Of a DNA stretch of 64,000 bases, positions 7,946 to 16,258 are shown piece after piece (position 1 is the stretch's first letter; the number at the start of each line of letters is the position of its first letter). The stretch is from Candidatus Heimdallarchaeota archaeon (GTDB lineage: Archaea > Asgardarchaeota > Heimdallarchaeia > Heimdallarchaeales > Heimdallarchaeaceae): contig JAUVXV010000007.1 in NCBI GenBank assembly GCA_030603365.1, forward strand, positions 1-64,000, written 5' to 3'. The notes beneath the pieces were generated by a model. The model was not told where the DNA came from, ran no database searches, and saw only the letters and a list, made by a program, of their open reading frames with translations. The position numbers and the translations under genes were made by a program.

Positions 7946-9289
7946 TTAAATAAAATCAATCAGATTTCTCATCTTTTCGATGGTTTCATAACCTTTCTTT
8001 GTCATTTCAAATTCCTTTCGTTTTGTCTTTCTCTTTGAAATTATAATAATTCCTTTCTTCTGTAGTTCGTTGAGATGCTGGTAAATGGATTGTAGAGATT
8101 GAGTTTTTCCTAAAGACACCCAAATTGAATACCCATAGACAGCTTTTTCCTCTGCAATAAGATTCAGAATCTCAAACTTGGTGGTTGAGCTTTCCGACAA
8201 ACCCCATACTACCTTTTTCTTATCTCTCATCTGAGCTGCATAGATATTCAATGCATTGAATCCAGAACCAGTTAAAATGGCTACTGAACTTTCTGGAGTT
8301 ATAGTTTCATTTCGTAACAATTCTTCAGCTGCAACCAGCACAGAACCAGAAGCTGGTTCAATAAACAGGCCTTCATATTTGGCTAAATCCATTGCAGCAG
8401 TTATCATTTCGTCGCCTTTAATTTCTATTTCTTGGCCTTTGGTTTTATTGAGAATATCTTTTACTTCATTGAGTAGAAATGGCTTCTTAATCTCAAGAGA
8501 TTCCGCAAGATGAGAAACTTTTGTTTTTTCTAGTGAAACTGCAAAAATAGCAGGCACATCTTCTACCCAATTTGATTTTTGAGCATCTTGAAATCCCCTG
8601 AAAATTGAGTATATTAAAGATCCTGCACCACGAGGTACAATAACAGATTTTATATTTTTCATCTGAAGAGCTAGTTCTAAACTTATTGTCTTTTGTCCTT
8701 CAATGGTCAAGAGACTGGTTTCTGGAGTAGCAAGGTAACTATCATCTTTAGATGCAAGTTCTTGAGCTTTAGATATAGCCTCATCAACTGAGTCTCCAAT
8801 TTCAATAACTCTGCTACCGAAAATTTTCATCTGCTCAATTTTCGTTAGTTCAAGATTTTGAGGAACAACATTAGTAGTGTCTATTCCTGCTTTTGCTGAA
8901 TATGCTGCAAGACTAATACTGAACGATCCAGTACTAGCACCTATTATGGATTTCTTCTTTTTCTGAACTGCATCAGATACTATAAGAGAAAGAGCCCTAT
9001 CCCTAAATGAACCGGTAGGATTTCTGAATTCAAGTTTAAGGGAAAGATCTTTGTATCCCTTGATATTTCTCACTTTAACTATGGGTGTATTCCCTTCAAA
9101 AAGAGTAATAGGTTTATTATATGAAGGAAGAAAATCTGAAAGAGACCACATGGTTTGAAGATTTATCTCGCTTGAATGTGAACCTTGAATAGGAGGAACA
9201 AGCGTTAGATTTTGGCACTTTGGACACCTCAGAGATGGTTCTAGTATTTCCTTCCCACATTCAATACATGTTGGTTGCTCTTTCCACAT
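7946..9289 (-). CDS. Threonine-synthase-like pseudoenzyme fused to a winged-helix domain
   Basis: A 447-residue protein in three parts. Residues 1-30 form a zinc ribbon (CIEC and CPKC), as in archaeal threonine synthases. Residues ~45-350 follow the fold-type II PLP enzyme pattern, with NPTGSFRDRA at 91-99 and TGSGFN near 335. In active family members the first motif reads SFKDR and its Lys carries PLP; here codon 96 is AGG (Arg), seen directly in the DNA. The Asn of the SxGN cofactor loop is also changed (ASTGSFSIS, Phe at 123). Residues ~365-447 are a PadR-like winged helix (FEILNLIAEEKAVYGYSIW, then IYQHLNELQKKGII). Thus it is probably not a PLP enzyme but a ligand-sensing regulator built on that scaffold. 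A 66-residue gene lies directly upstream on the same strand. Confidence 0.8.
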   Translation of the reverse strand: MWKEQPTCIECGKEILEPSLRCPKCQNLTLVPPIQGSHSSEINLQTMWSLSDFLPSYNKPITLFEGNTPIVKVRNIKGYKDLSLKLEFRNPTGSFRDRALSLIVSDAVQKKKKSIIGASTGSFSISLAAYSAKAGIDTTNVVPQNLELTKIEQMKIFGSRVIEIGDSVDEAISKAQELASKDDSYLATPETSLLTIEGQKTISLELALQMKNIKSVIVPRGAGSLIYSIFRGFQDAQKSNWVEDVPAIFAVSLEKTKVSHLAESLEIKKPFLLNEVKDILNKTKGQEIEIKGDEMITAAMDLAKYEGLFIEPASGSVLVAAEELLRNETITPESSVAILTGSGFNALNIYAAQMRDKKKVVWGLSESSTTKFEILNLIAEEKAVYGYSIWVSLGKTQSLQSIYQHLNELQKKGIIIISKRKTKRKEFEMTKKGYETIEKMRNLIDFI

Positions 9290-9338
9290 TGAGAATAATT
9301 GGGACTCACAAAATATAATCCTTTTGTAGAGTCTCCAT

Positions 9339-9539
9339 TTAATAGTCTGTTAATCCTAAAGGTTCTTCATTTTTGTCAACTTCTATATGACACTCGTATA
9401 GTTCTTCGAATATTTCTTCAAGCTTAAAAGACATAGGATCTTTAAAATCTAAGAAGAAATCAACGTCCATGTCTGCTAAATGTCTAAGTAATACTATCAG
9501 CAATTCTTTCTCCTTTGGGGAACTAACAACTATTTTCAT
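9339..9539 (-). CDS. Small hypothetical acidic protein
   Basis: A 66-residue ATG-started frame I do not recognise. It begins MKIVVSSPKEKELLIVLLRH and continues with an acidic helical half (FKLEEIFEELYECHIEVDKNEE). No cysteine pair or membrane segment is present. It lies 49 bases upstream of the threonine-synthase-like/winged-helix gene on the same strand, so the two may share a transcript. Codon use (third-position A/T, common Leu/Glu/Lys codons) is like the neighbours, and no longer frame competes on either strand, so a real gene is plausible but not proven. Confidence 0.5.
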   Translation of the reverse strand: MKIVVSSPKEKELLIVLLRHLADMDVDFFLDFKDPMSFKLEEIFEELYECHIEVDKNEEPLGLTDY

Positions 9540-9820
9540 AATACTGTATAATCACTACTTAAACAAAAATATTTCTAAACTAAAAAGTAGTTATTTTTAA
9601 AGTAGAATAGATGTTTAATATTATGGTTGTCTAAATTTTAGTAGATTCTAATGAATTAGATGTAATGTATAATTCTTTTAGTCAAAAAGTGTTAAAAATT
9701 AATAATTTAACATCTATGACCTGTTTTTGCAATCTCAAAAGATAAATGAACACTGTTTGTTTATAGAAAATATTTTAAATAAGCTTTATCCAGAATTATT
9801 AAATTATAATAGTGAGAACT

Positions 9821-11518
9821 ATGCCAAAAAAGATTTGGAGTTATTGTGATGGTATTCCAGACGAAATAGAAGTACCTCAAATTAGTGTTGTAGAACTATT
9901 TCGACGAACTGCTGATAAATACCCCGAAAGACAAATTACTGAATTCTTAGGAAAATATAAAACTTATCCAGAAATGGAGGAAGAAGTAAACAGGTTTGCT
10001 AATTCTTTACAGAAATTAGGAGTAAAGAAAGGTGACAGAATAGCTTGTTTGATGCCAAATTGTCCTCAATATATAATAGCATTCTTTGCAACTAATTCAT
10101 TAGGAGCTATCTTTACTGCAATTAGCTCATTATATACTGAACATGAAATCAGATATCAGCTCCAAGATAGTGGAGCAAAAGTAATTGTTACGCTAGACGT
10201 ATTCTTAGATAAGATACGAACTGTAAAAGGTGAAACTGATGTAGAACATGTTATAGTATCTTCTGTAGCTGATGAAATTTCAGCTGTAAAGGGTTTTCTT
10301 TACAAGAATGTCATTGCAAGAAAGAATCCTAAAGTTAAGGATGAACACGTTTACAAGGATTTCATTAAAAGGGGAGAAAATAAAAGAATTGATACAAAAA
10401 TTGATGTAAAAGAAGACATTGCTTTGCTTCAATATACAGGCGGAACAACAGGTATTATGAAAGGAGCTATGCTCACGAATTACAACCTTATGGCACAAGC
10501 AACCATACTCCCATATTGGGATATTTGGTTACCCGCTAGACCAGAAGGTCAATACAAGATATCTGGTTGTTTGCCTATGTCTCACATTTTTGGATTCTCT
10601 ACTTCTTTCCTTTGGACAATTGCTGTTGGAGGATTACTTTATTTGATTCCAGATCCAAGACAGCTTGAAGATGTTATGACAAGTGTATCAAAACACGGAA
10701 TCCATTTCATGTTTGCAGTACCAATTTTATATCAGAAAATAGCTGAGCACCCTAATATTGGCAAGTATGATTTGACATCTTTATACTTGTGTATATCTGG
10801 TGGTGAAGCATTACCAGAGACCACTTCAAAGAAATTTGAAGACGCTAGCAATGCCTTACTGGTTGAAGGATATGGTTTATCTGAATCATCTCCTGTCACT
10901 CATGTAAATCCAGCTAATAAGCAATTAAGAAAAGTTGGTGCAATAGGTATTCCAATACCAAATACTCTTGCCATGGTTGTTGACATTGATACACAAGAAG
11001 AGTTAACTGAATATGGTGATATAGGTGAATTATGGGTTAGAGGACCTGGTATCATGAAAGGATATTGGAATAATAAGGAAGCATCAGATGGAGTTCTAGT
11101 CAAAGGTTGGTTAAGAACTGGAGATATTGCTACTAAAGATGATGAAGGTTTCTTCTCTATTGTTGATAGAGCTAAAGACATGATTATTGTTTCTGGATAC
11201 AAAGTATGGCCTAAAGATGTTGAGGAAGTTCTATATGCTCATCCAGACATCAATATGGCTGGAGTTGTTCAAGTGAAAACAGATAGTGGAGAGAAAGTAA
11301 AAGCATTTATTGTAGCTGAACCAGGCAGTAAAGAATTATCAAGAGATGAACTTAAAGCATATTGTAAAGACAAGCTTGCTCCTTACAAAGTTCCTACAAT
11401 TATTGAGTATAAAGACGATCTCCCAAGAACTGCTGTAGGAAAAGTTTCTCGTAAAGATTTAAGAGTGCCTGAAACAAGTGCTCCTAATATAACAAAAGAG
11501 GTAGTTGAACATAAATAG
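9821..11518 (+). CDS. Long-chain fatty acid-CoA ligase (AMP-forming)
   Basis: A 565-residue adenylate-forming enzyme that joins a carboxylic acid, probably a fatty acid, to CoA using ATP. It has the AMP-binding loop YTGGTTGIMKG (near residue 212), GYGLSESSP (A5 motif), GWLRTGDIA (A7), DRAKDMIIVSGYKVWP (A8, followed by DVEEVL), and LPRTAVGKVSRKDLR with the catalytic C-terminal Lys (A10). It is cytosolic, with no signal or membrane segment. I place the start at the ATG at 9821; a GTG at 9812 is in frame but adds only three residues. The gene stands alone with its own terminator. The order of motifs and length match FadD-type ligases; the chain length of the substrate cannot be read from sequence. 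It could feed beta-oxidation or lipid recycling. Confidence 0.9.
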   Translation: MPKKIWSYCDGIPDEIEVPQISVVELFRRTADKYPERQITEFLGKYKTYPEMEEEVNRFANSLQKLGVKKGDRIACLMPNCPQYIIAFFATNSLGAIFTAISSLYTEHEIRYQLQDSGAKVIVTLDVFLDKIRTVKGETDVEHVIVSSVADEISAVKGFLYKNVIARKNPKVKDEHVYKDFIKRGENKRIDTKIDVKEDIALLQYTGGTTGIMKGAMLTNYNLMAQATILPYWDIWLPARPEGQYKISGCLPMSHIFGFSTSFLWTIAVGGLLYLIPDPRQLEDVMTSVSKHGIHFMFAVPILYQKIAEHPNIGKYDLTSLYLCISGGEALPETTSKKFEDASNALLVEGYGLSESSPVTHVNPANKQLRKVGAIGIPIPNTLAMVVDIDTQEELTEYGDIGELWVRGPGIMKGYWNNKEASDGVLVKGWLRTGDIATKDDEGFFSIVDRAKDMIIVSGYKVWPKDVEEVLYAHPDINMAGVVQVKTDSGEKVKAFIVAEPGSKELSRDELKAYCKDKLAPYKVPTIIEYKDDLPRTAVGKVSRKDLRVPETSAPNITKEVVEHK

Positions 11519-11555
11519 AAGTTGATTGTATTCAACTTTTTCTCTATTTTTTCTA
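11519..11555 (+). terminator. Terminator after the acyl-CoA ligase gene
   Basis: AAGTTGA and TCAACTT form a seven-base stem with a short loop just after the stop codon, followed by a T-rich tract (TTTTTCTCTATTTTTTC). The convergent gene on the other strand ends at 11563, so the site may also separate the two converging transcripts. Confidence 0.55.
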
Positions 11556-11562
11556 AATTTAT

Positions 11563-12258
11563 TCATTCATCCAACAGTTTCTCAATTCTTACCTTATCAG
11601 AATCATCTAACAGATCTAGTCCCTTTATGTCATCTTTTTCAAGTCTTTGCCAAAAGATACACTTCTCATGATTCCATCGATAATTCAAGTAAGTTTCAAA
11701 GAAGTAAGGTTCCCCTACTCTAATAGAATCTTTCTCAATTGCTGCACCACAACTGTTACATTTAGACCTTCCACTCTTTGCATATTCTATTTTCCATTTC
11801 TCTTCTCGATCATACAAGGTTGGTTTAAATGTCTCTTTCTCTATTATAGAATTGATTAGTTCGGCTGGATTCAAGCCACCTAACGAGTTTTTGTCAATCC
11901 TTAGATGGAATGTATCATAATTAGTCATAATGAATGCTAATTGAGCAGATTTATCTTGTTTTAGTTCTTTTTCAACTAGTATTTTAGGGGGTAATCTGTT
12001 TGACGAAAGTATATAATCCGTACAAGCTGTTGACATTATTTTTGTTAATTCGCGTTTGTTTAGTGGTTGGTATTTTTTTCCTTCCACAATACCGTAAGAA
12101 GTTTGAATAACTGTTCGATCAATATCATCAATATACTCACGTTCTTTGATAACTACAAATGAGCCATCAGGAATTTCATCGATTATTTCTACAACTTGAA
12201 AGGATTGAGGATCAATGAAATATCCCCATTCATTTTCTGAATCGAGCTGCATCTTCAT
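11563..12258 (-). CDS. Protein with C-terminal PARP-type zinc finger
   Basis: A 231-residue protein. Residues ~156-228 match the PARP/DNA-ligase III zinc finger: IEYAKSGRSKCNSCGAAIEK, then DSIRVG, WNHEKCIFW and IKGLDLL. The C-C-H-C zinc ligands are Cys167, Cys170, His197 and Cys200, and the YAKSGR box, which in human PARP1 contacts DNA breaks, is intact. The first ~150 residues are not recognised; they begin with a beta-rich stretch (WGYFIDPQSFQVVEIIDEIP) and show no catalytic motif of ADP-ribosyltransferases. So the protein may sense DNA nicks or ends rather than modify proteins. The start is taken as ATG at 12258; a GTG at 12267 is in frame, but a TATA-like run near 12290 puts transcription start close to 12263, favouring the ATG. 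It converges with the acyl-CoA ligase gene. Confidence 0.82.
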   Translation of the reverse strand: MKMQLDSENEWGYFIDPQSFQVVEIIDEIPDGSFVVIKEREYIDDIDRTVIQTSYGIVEGKKYQPLNKRELTKIMSTACTDYILSSNRLPPKILVEKELKQDKSAQLAFIMTNYDTFHLRIDKNSLGGLNPAELINSIIEKETFKPTLYDREEKWKIEYAKSGRSKCNSCGAAIEKDSIRVGEPYFFETYLNYRWNHEKCIFWQRLEKDDIKGLDLLDDSDKVRIEKLLDE

Positions 12259-12350
12259 AGTGATCACTTTAGCTTTGTCTAAACTATATTTATTTTTATC
12301 TTAAAAATTAGAAATTGAAGTTTAGAACTGGAAATAGGAGAAGAGTGTTA

Positions 12351-12833
12351 TTATCCTCCAGGAGTACCGTGTGTGAAAGCATCACTCCACATATGATCCC
12401 AGACATCTTCCTCAATGAGAGTTTCCTTTTCTACTATTGTTTTGTATAACCATCTCATTAACTCATGATGGCGAAGCTCATCTTCATAGATAGCTTTGAT
12501 AACTATTTTTTCTTTGTCATCAACACAACACAACCCATCCAAATATCCTTTATATTGTTTCAAAGCTTCTGCTTCAAGTTCCACATGTTCTTGGATTGCA
12601 TTAGCTATCTCCTCAGAAACCTTTTCCTCTATAGCTGGAGAAGGACCGGAAATTCGGTCTAATAATGCCTGTAACATTGTTTCATGTTTTTGAGAATCAA
12701 GGGCTACAGCTAAAATCATCTCACGAACTAAAGGATTTTTTAAACCTTTAACAGCTTTCTGAGCAGCTGCAACTATTTTCCTTTCTACTTCAATTTGTTG
12801 ATTAAAGAACGCTATTCTTTCCTCTTTGCTCAT
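12351..12833 (-). CDS. Ferritin-like four-helix protein
   Basis: A 160-residue, all-helical protein of the ferritin/rubrerythrin-like type. The four expected helices carry IEVERKIV (Glu), LDSQKHETM (His, with Asp/Ser where a Glu is usual), HVELEAEAL (Glu) and EDELRHHELM (Glu and His, the E..H motif). A diiron site is therefore likely though helix 2 departs from the standard E..H. A CC pair lies between helices 3 and 4. The frame is open up to a TTG at 12926, but I place the start at the ATG at 12833: it has a Shine-Dalgarno-like AGGTG about 9 bases upstream, and the extra 31 residues are unlike the family. It could be an oxidoreductase, peroxide-handling or iron-storage protein. It is divergent from the lactate-permease-like gene. 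Confidence 0.68.
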   Translation of the reverse strand: MSKEERIAFFNQQIEVERKIVAAAQKAVKGLKNPLVREMILAVALDSQKHETMLQALLDRISGPSPAIEEKVSEEIANAIQEHVELEAEALKQYKGYLDGLCCVDDKEKIVIKAIYEDELRHHELMRWLYKTIVEKETLIEEDVWDHMWSDAFTHGTPGG

Positions 12834-12941
12834 TAAAGAACACCTAATCAGTTGCTTTTTTGAAAGAACTGTATTTAAGTCTTTACAAGAATCAATACTT
12901 CTAAGTAAATAAACTTGTTCTAGCAAATCTTTTTAACTTCT

Positions 12942-14690
12942 TTGAATTTTTTCTTTTGTATACACCTTGCTGTTAGTGTCCTACTAATCCTAATTCCTTT
13001 TGCCATTGGTATTGTCCTTCTTATTTTCTTTAAATTCAAAGCAGATATGGTGGGAACAATTCTCTTTATCTTAATGCTAATTATAGGAATATATGCATTC
13101 AAAACAGATTGGAGAGTAGCGTTTTTAGCATCAATTGCTGGAATCATCAAATCATTTCCAATTTCGTTAATGGTTTTGACCTCTATATTGATGATAACCT
13201 ATCAGCAAAAAACTGGTTCCTTGGATAAAATTGTTGTAACATTTAAGAAAATAGGAGGAGGAAATAAAGCATTCCAAATAATGATAATCAATCTAGCAAT
13301 AGGATGTTTTCTTGTTTCTATAGGAGCAACACCTGTTACTATGCTTCCCCCTGTTTTAATAGCAATGGGTTATTCAGCTTTTGCAGCTGTTGCGCTTCCT
13401 GCAATAGGATATGATCCTTTAACTACTTATGCTCTTCTCGCAGTACCTGCAGAATTTTTTTCCTACTTTATGAAGGATGCTCTTTTAGTTTCAAATCTTG
13501 ATAAGTTAGCATGGATTGGACAAACTGCTTTAGAACCCGAATTATTAGCATCTGGAATTGCTTTCTCATTTTACATGCCATTAGTTACTATGGGGATAGC
13601 TTTTGGTATGATGTGGTTAGGAGGAGGAAGAAAACTTCTTTTCAGTAAAGATGGCCTCATATTCGGTCTGACAGGGGGAATAGTTTGTGGTGGAACAGCA
13701 ATTATAGCCAACTTCCTTGGATTAGTAAAACTAACAGGAGTAATAGCAGGAGTTGTTACAGCTATAGCTCTGATACTTATTGCTAAATTGAAAAAGATAA
13801 AAATAGTTGATTCTTCTTTATTAACAGAAGAAGAGAAGAAAACGGATAGAAATATGCCTTTGTGGAAAGCTCTTTCACCTTGGATATTACTAATCATTTT
13901 TGTTAGTTTGATAAATTTCATTCCATACCTGTATGAATTATTCAATTCGAAATTACTGTTTACTATTGTAATCGGAGAGATTGTAATCGATACAAAAATT
14001 TTATCTCATGCTTATTTTTGGGTATTAATTGCTACATTGTGCTCAATTCCATTTCTAGGTTTAGGAAATAGAAAAGCAAAAGAGACAGTAAAATTGTGGG
14101 GAAAAAGATCTATTAGACCTGTGTATGCAGCTGCTATTTTCTTCGCTATAGCCTATATGATGCTTTATTCTGGAATCAATATTGTTAATGGTTCTTGGAT
14201 AAGATATGATTGGAATTATATGATCAATTCTTTAGCATCTGCAGCAAGTTATGTTTTTAGAGACTATTATCCTTTAATTGTACCATTCATAGGTCTTTTT
14301 GGTGGTTTCATAAGTGGATCAGAAACGTCGTCCATAGCTATGTTTACGACATTCCATGAACAAACAGCTGTGACTCTCGGTATAAGTGCGGTTGCTGTAG
14401 GTACAGCAAATGGTGTTGGAGGTGGGTTAGCTTCTGTGCTCTCTCCCGCGAAGATTCAAAATGCAGCTGCGGTTATAGATAAAGTGGGAATTGAAGGTGA
14501 AGTGATCAAAAAATCTGCCCCTATAGCTCTATTAATGACGCTGTCTGTTTCTGCAATTTGCCTATGCTGGGCTAATCATTATATCTGGTGGAAATGGATA
14601 ATTGTATTTGGAATCTACACTATATTACTAATAAGCATAGGTTTACTAATTTATTTCAGAAAAGAAAAAGTTGATGAATCTATTGATTAG
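12942..14690 (+). CDS. L-lactate permease family transporter
   Basis: A 582-residue membrane protein with about 14 hydrophobic segments, matching the LctP family of lactate/glycolate:H+ symporters. Family-like stretches are the SIGATPVTMLPPVLIAMGY segment near residue 127, the FGGFISGSETSSIAMF segment near residue 451 (where LctP has GSFVSGSNTVSN), and NGVGGGLASVLSPAKIQNA followed by VGIEGEVIKKSAP (LctP: GREGEI..K). Similarity is at the level of pattern, so the substrate could be lactate or another small carboxylate. The start is a TTG at 12942; a TATA-like TAAGTAAATAAAC at 12903-12915 lies about 30 bases upstream, giving a very short leader. Its stop overlaps by four bases the end of a small membrane-protein gene on the other strand. 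Confidence 0.78.
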   Translation: MNFFFCIHLAVSVLLILIPFAIGIVLLIFFKFKADMVGTILFILMLIIGIYAFKTDWRVAFLASIAGIIKSFPISLMVLTSILMITYQQKTGSLDKIVVTFKKIGGGNKAFQIMIINLAIGCFLVSIGATPVTMLPPVLIAMGYSAFAAVALPAIGYDPLTTYALLAVPAEFFSYFMKDALLVSNLDKLAWIGQTALEPELLASGIAFSFYMPLVTMGIAFGMMWLGGGRKLLFSKDGLIFGLTGGIVCGGTAIIANFLGLVKLTGVIAGVVTAIALILIAKLKKIKIVDSSLLTEEEKKTDRNMPLWKALSPWILLIIFVSLINFIPYLYELFNSKLLFTIVIGEIVIDTKILSHAYFWVLIATLCSIPFLGLGNRKAKETVKLWGKRSIRPVYAAAIFFAIAYMMLYSGINIVNGSWIRYDWNYMINSLASAASYVFRDYYPLIVPFIGLFGGFISGSETSSIAMFTTFHEQTAVTLGISAVAVGTANGVGGGLASVLSPAKIQNAAAVIDKVGIEGEVIKKSAPIALLMTLSVSAICLCWANHYIWWKWIIVFGIYTILLISIGLLIYFRKEKVDESID

Positions 14691-14848
14691 ACAATTGCTT
14701 GATAGAGCAGTGTGATTAGATACAATAATAGTAGTATAAATCCAATAGCTGCAGCTAAATATCCTAAGCTAACGCCAACAAACAAAGATATTCCTTTGAT
14801 ATACTCCCACACTTTATCCATAGGTTTTGATGATGTTAAGTTTGCCAT
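14687..14848 (-). CDS. 53-residue single-span membrane protein
   Basis: A small gene below the usual length cut. It starts at the ATG at 14848 (MANLTSSKPMDKVWEYIKGI), continues into a long hydrophobic span (SLFVGVSLGYLAAAIGFILL and on through a Leu-rich run), and ends at a TAA at 14687-14689. A TATA-like CTTTAAAAG lies near 14873, about 25 to 30 bases upstream, as in leaderless archaeal genes. The amphipathic N-terminus followed by one or two membrane spans is a coherent design, unlike a random frame. It converges with the lactate-permease-like gene, sharing four bases. Function is unknown; it could be a small subunit or regulator of a membrane complex. Confidence 0.55.
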   Translation of the reverse strand: MANLTSSKPMDKVWEYIKGISLFVGVSLGYLAAAIGFILLLLYLITLLYQAIV

Positions 14849-15012
14849 CGAATTATAGAAAGAATAAGAACTTTTAAAGTTTTCTCAGAATATTCCATTT
14901 TACAAAAAAGAAAAGTAATAATATAAAAATCGAAAGAATAAGATTGCTCAAACATCTTGTAGATAATGTATAGAGCAAAAACATAAGTAAGGGCAGTGAA
15001 ATTTAGGTAATA

Positions 15013-16257
15013 ATGAGAATCTCTCGTGTTGATTTGAAGCTTGTCTTAAAACCTAAATTAGAAGAATTATATGCTTCAGCCTTTCTGACAATTAATAAAC
15101 CCTCCAAAGTCATAGAACTAATGCTTAATAATCAACTAGAATGGCTAGAAATATCAACAGAAGTAAAGAATAAAAGGTATTATTTGGAAGCTTCTGAAGG
15201 ACAATTACCTGAAGATTCTCTAATTAAGATTAGTAAATTATGGCTGATAGAACTCCCTCCAGAACTTCATGATTTGGATGAATTATTTTTGTCCTTTAGC
15301 TATAAAGGATCAATCGAAGGAGACTCTTGGGGAACTAATTATCTAACAAAAGACAGAATAGAATTAGGTATATATGTTGCTTACTATCCCATTCACAATA
15401 TTGACGATAAAATCGCATTTTCATTGGTTTTACAGGGTCCGGGAGATTGGGATTGGATAGTTAATAGTACAAAATTTACAGTTTGTGATTGTAACATTTG
15501 GGTTTCTGATGAACCAAAAACTGATATCTACCTAGTTGGATTACCAAAAGAATTAGCTATTAGTGAAGAGGATTCAGTAAGATTTAGAGGTGCAAGAAGA
15601 AACTTTAAACTCTTTGAGAACTTAAGTGAAGAATTGTCTTTTTTTGAGGAGAAACTTATAGACTGGTTGGGTAAACCTCAAACCGAAAGTTTCTTTCTTG
15701 TTTTAGCTCCTAGAGAATCAGGAGGAATCATATCTCGGCATGGTTTAATTTCTATGCAGGATACTCTCCCAATTGAAGTGATTGAATCAAATAGAGAAAA
15801 TCTTCTTATGAGTTGGGTGCATGAAATGGGTCATTTCTGGTTCAATTCAACATCTACTTCAAGCTATAATAATTGGATAGATGAAGGATTGTGTGATTAT
15901 TGCTCTTTACTACTCGCAAAAGAAAAATATGGGGAGGAATTCTACAATCAGAGAATTGATGAAATAAAGATAAAAATTCAAGAGAAAGGTATCTTACCAC
16001 CAATTATTGATATTTCTCGTTCACATCCTGAAGCCGAAATTCTCTTTTATAAATATGGTTCAATCATTTTTCATGAAATGATGCAAGAAATCGGTGAGGG
16101 TGCTTTCAGAAAAAGTATCAATCTATTTGCACAAAAATCGATTATTAAAGATAAAATTGAAACCAGTGATTTAATAGAAGCATTCAATGAAACAACAGGA
16201 AGAGATTGGATTGAATTCTTTAAGAAAAGAATTTCCAATCCACCTGAAATTATTTAG
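15013..16257 (+). CDS. M1-like (gluzincin) metallopeptidase
   Basis: A 414-residue protein with the zinc peptidase core WVHEMGHFWFN at residue ~279 and NWIDEGLCDY about 16 residues later; the HExxH histidines and the Glu of DEG are the three zinc ligands and the first Glu is catalytic. The downstream FYKYGSIIFHEM (residue ~353) fits the M1 region with the catalytic Tyr. The spacing between HExxH and Glu is two residues shorter than in classic M1 aminopeptidases (18). The N-terminal ~220 residues are beta-rich as in M1 enzymes, but there is no clear GAMEN motif; the matching place reads SRHGLISMQD. No signal peptide is seen, so it is probably cytosolic. The start ATG is preceded by an AGGT. 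The specificity is unknown. Confidence 0.75.
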   Translation: MRISRVDLKLVLKPKLEELYASAFLTINKPSKVIELMLNNQLEWLEISTEVKNKRYYLEASEGQLPEDSLIKISKLWLIELPPELHDLDELFLSFSYKGSIEGDSWGTNYLTKDRIELGIYVAYYPIHNIDDKIAFSLVLQGPGDWDWIVNSTKFTVCDCNIWVSDEPKTDIYLVGLPKELAISEEDSVRFRGARRNFKLFENLSEELSFFEEKLIDWLGKPQTESFFLVLAPRESGGIISRHGLISMQDTLPIEVIESNRENLLMSWVHEMGHFWFNSTSTSSYNNWIDEGLCDYCSLLLAKEKYGEEFYNQRIDEIKIKIQEKGILPPIIDISRSHPEAEILFYKYGSIIFHEMMQEIGEGAFRKSINLFAQKSIIKDKIETSDLIEAFNETTGRDWIEFFKKRISNPPEII

Positions 16258-16258
16258 C

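Noticed and set aside
12834..12926. N-terminal extension of the ferritin-like protein to a TTG at 12926
   Set aside because: The extra 31 residues do not fit the family, and the ATG at 12833 has its own AGGTG ribosome-binding site.
13571..13945. Minus-strand frame of 124 codons inside the lactate-permease-like gene
   Set aside because: Antisense shadow of a membrane protein; no start signals and no motif.
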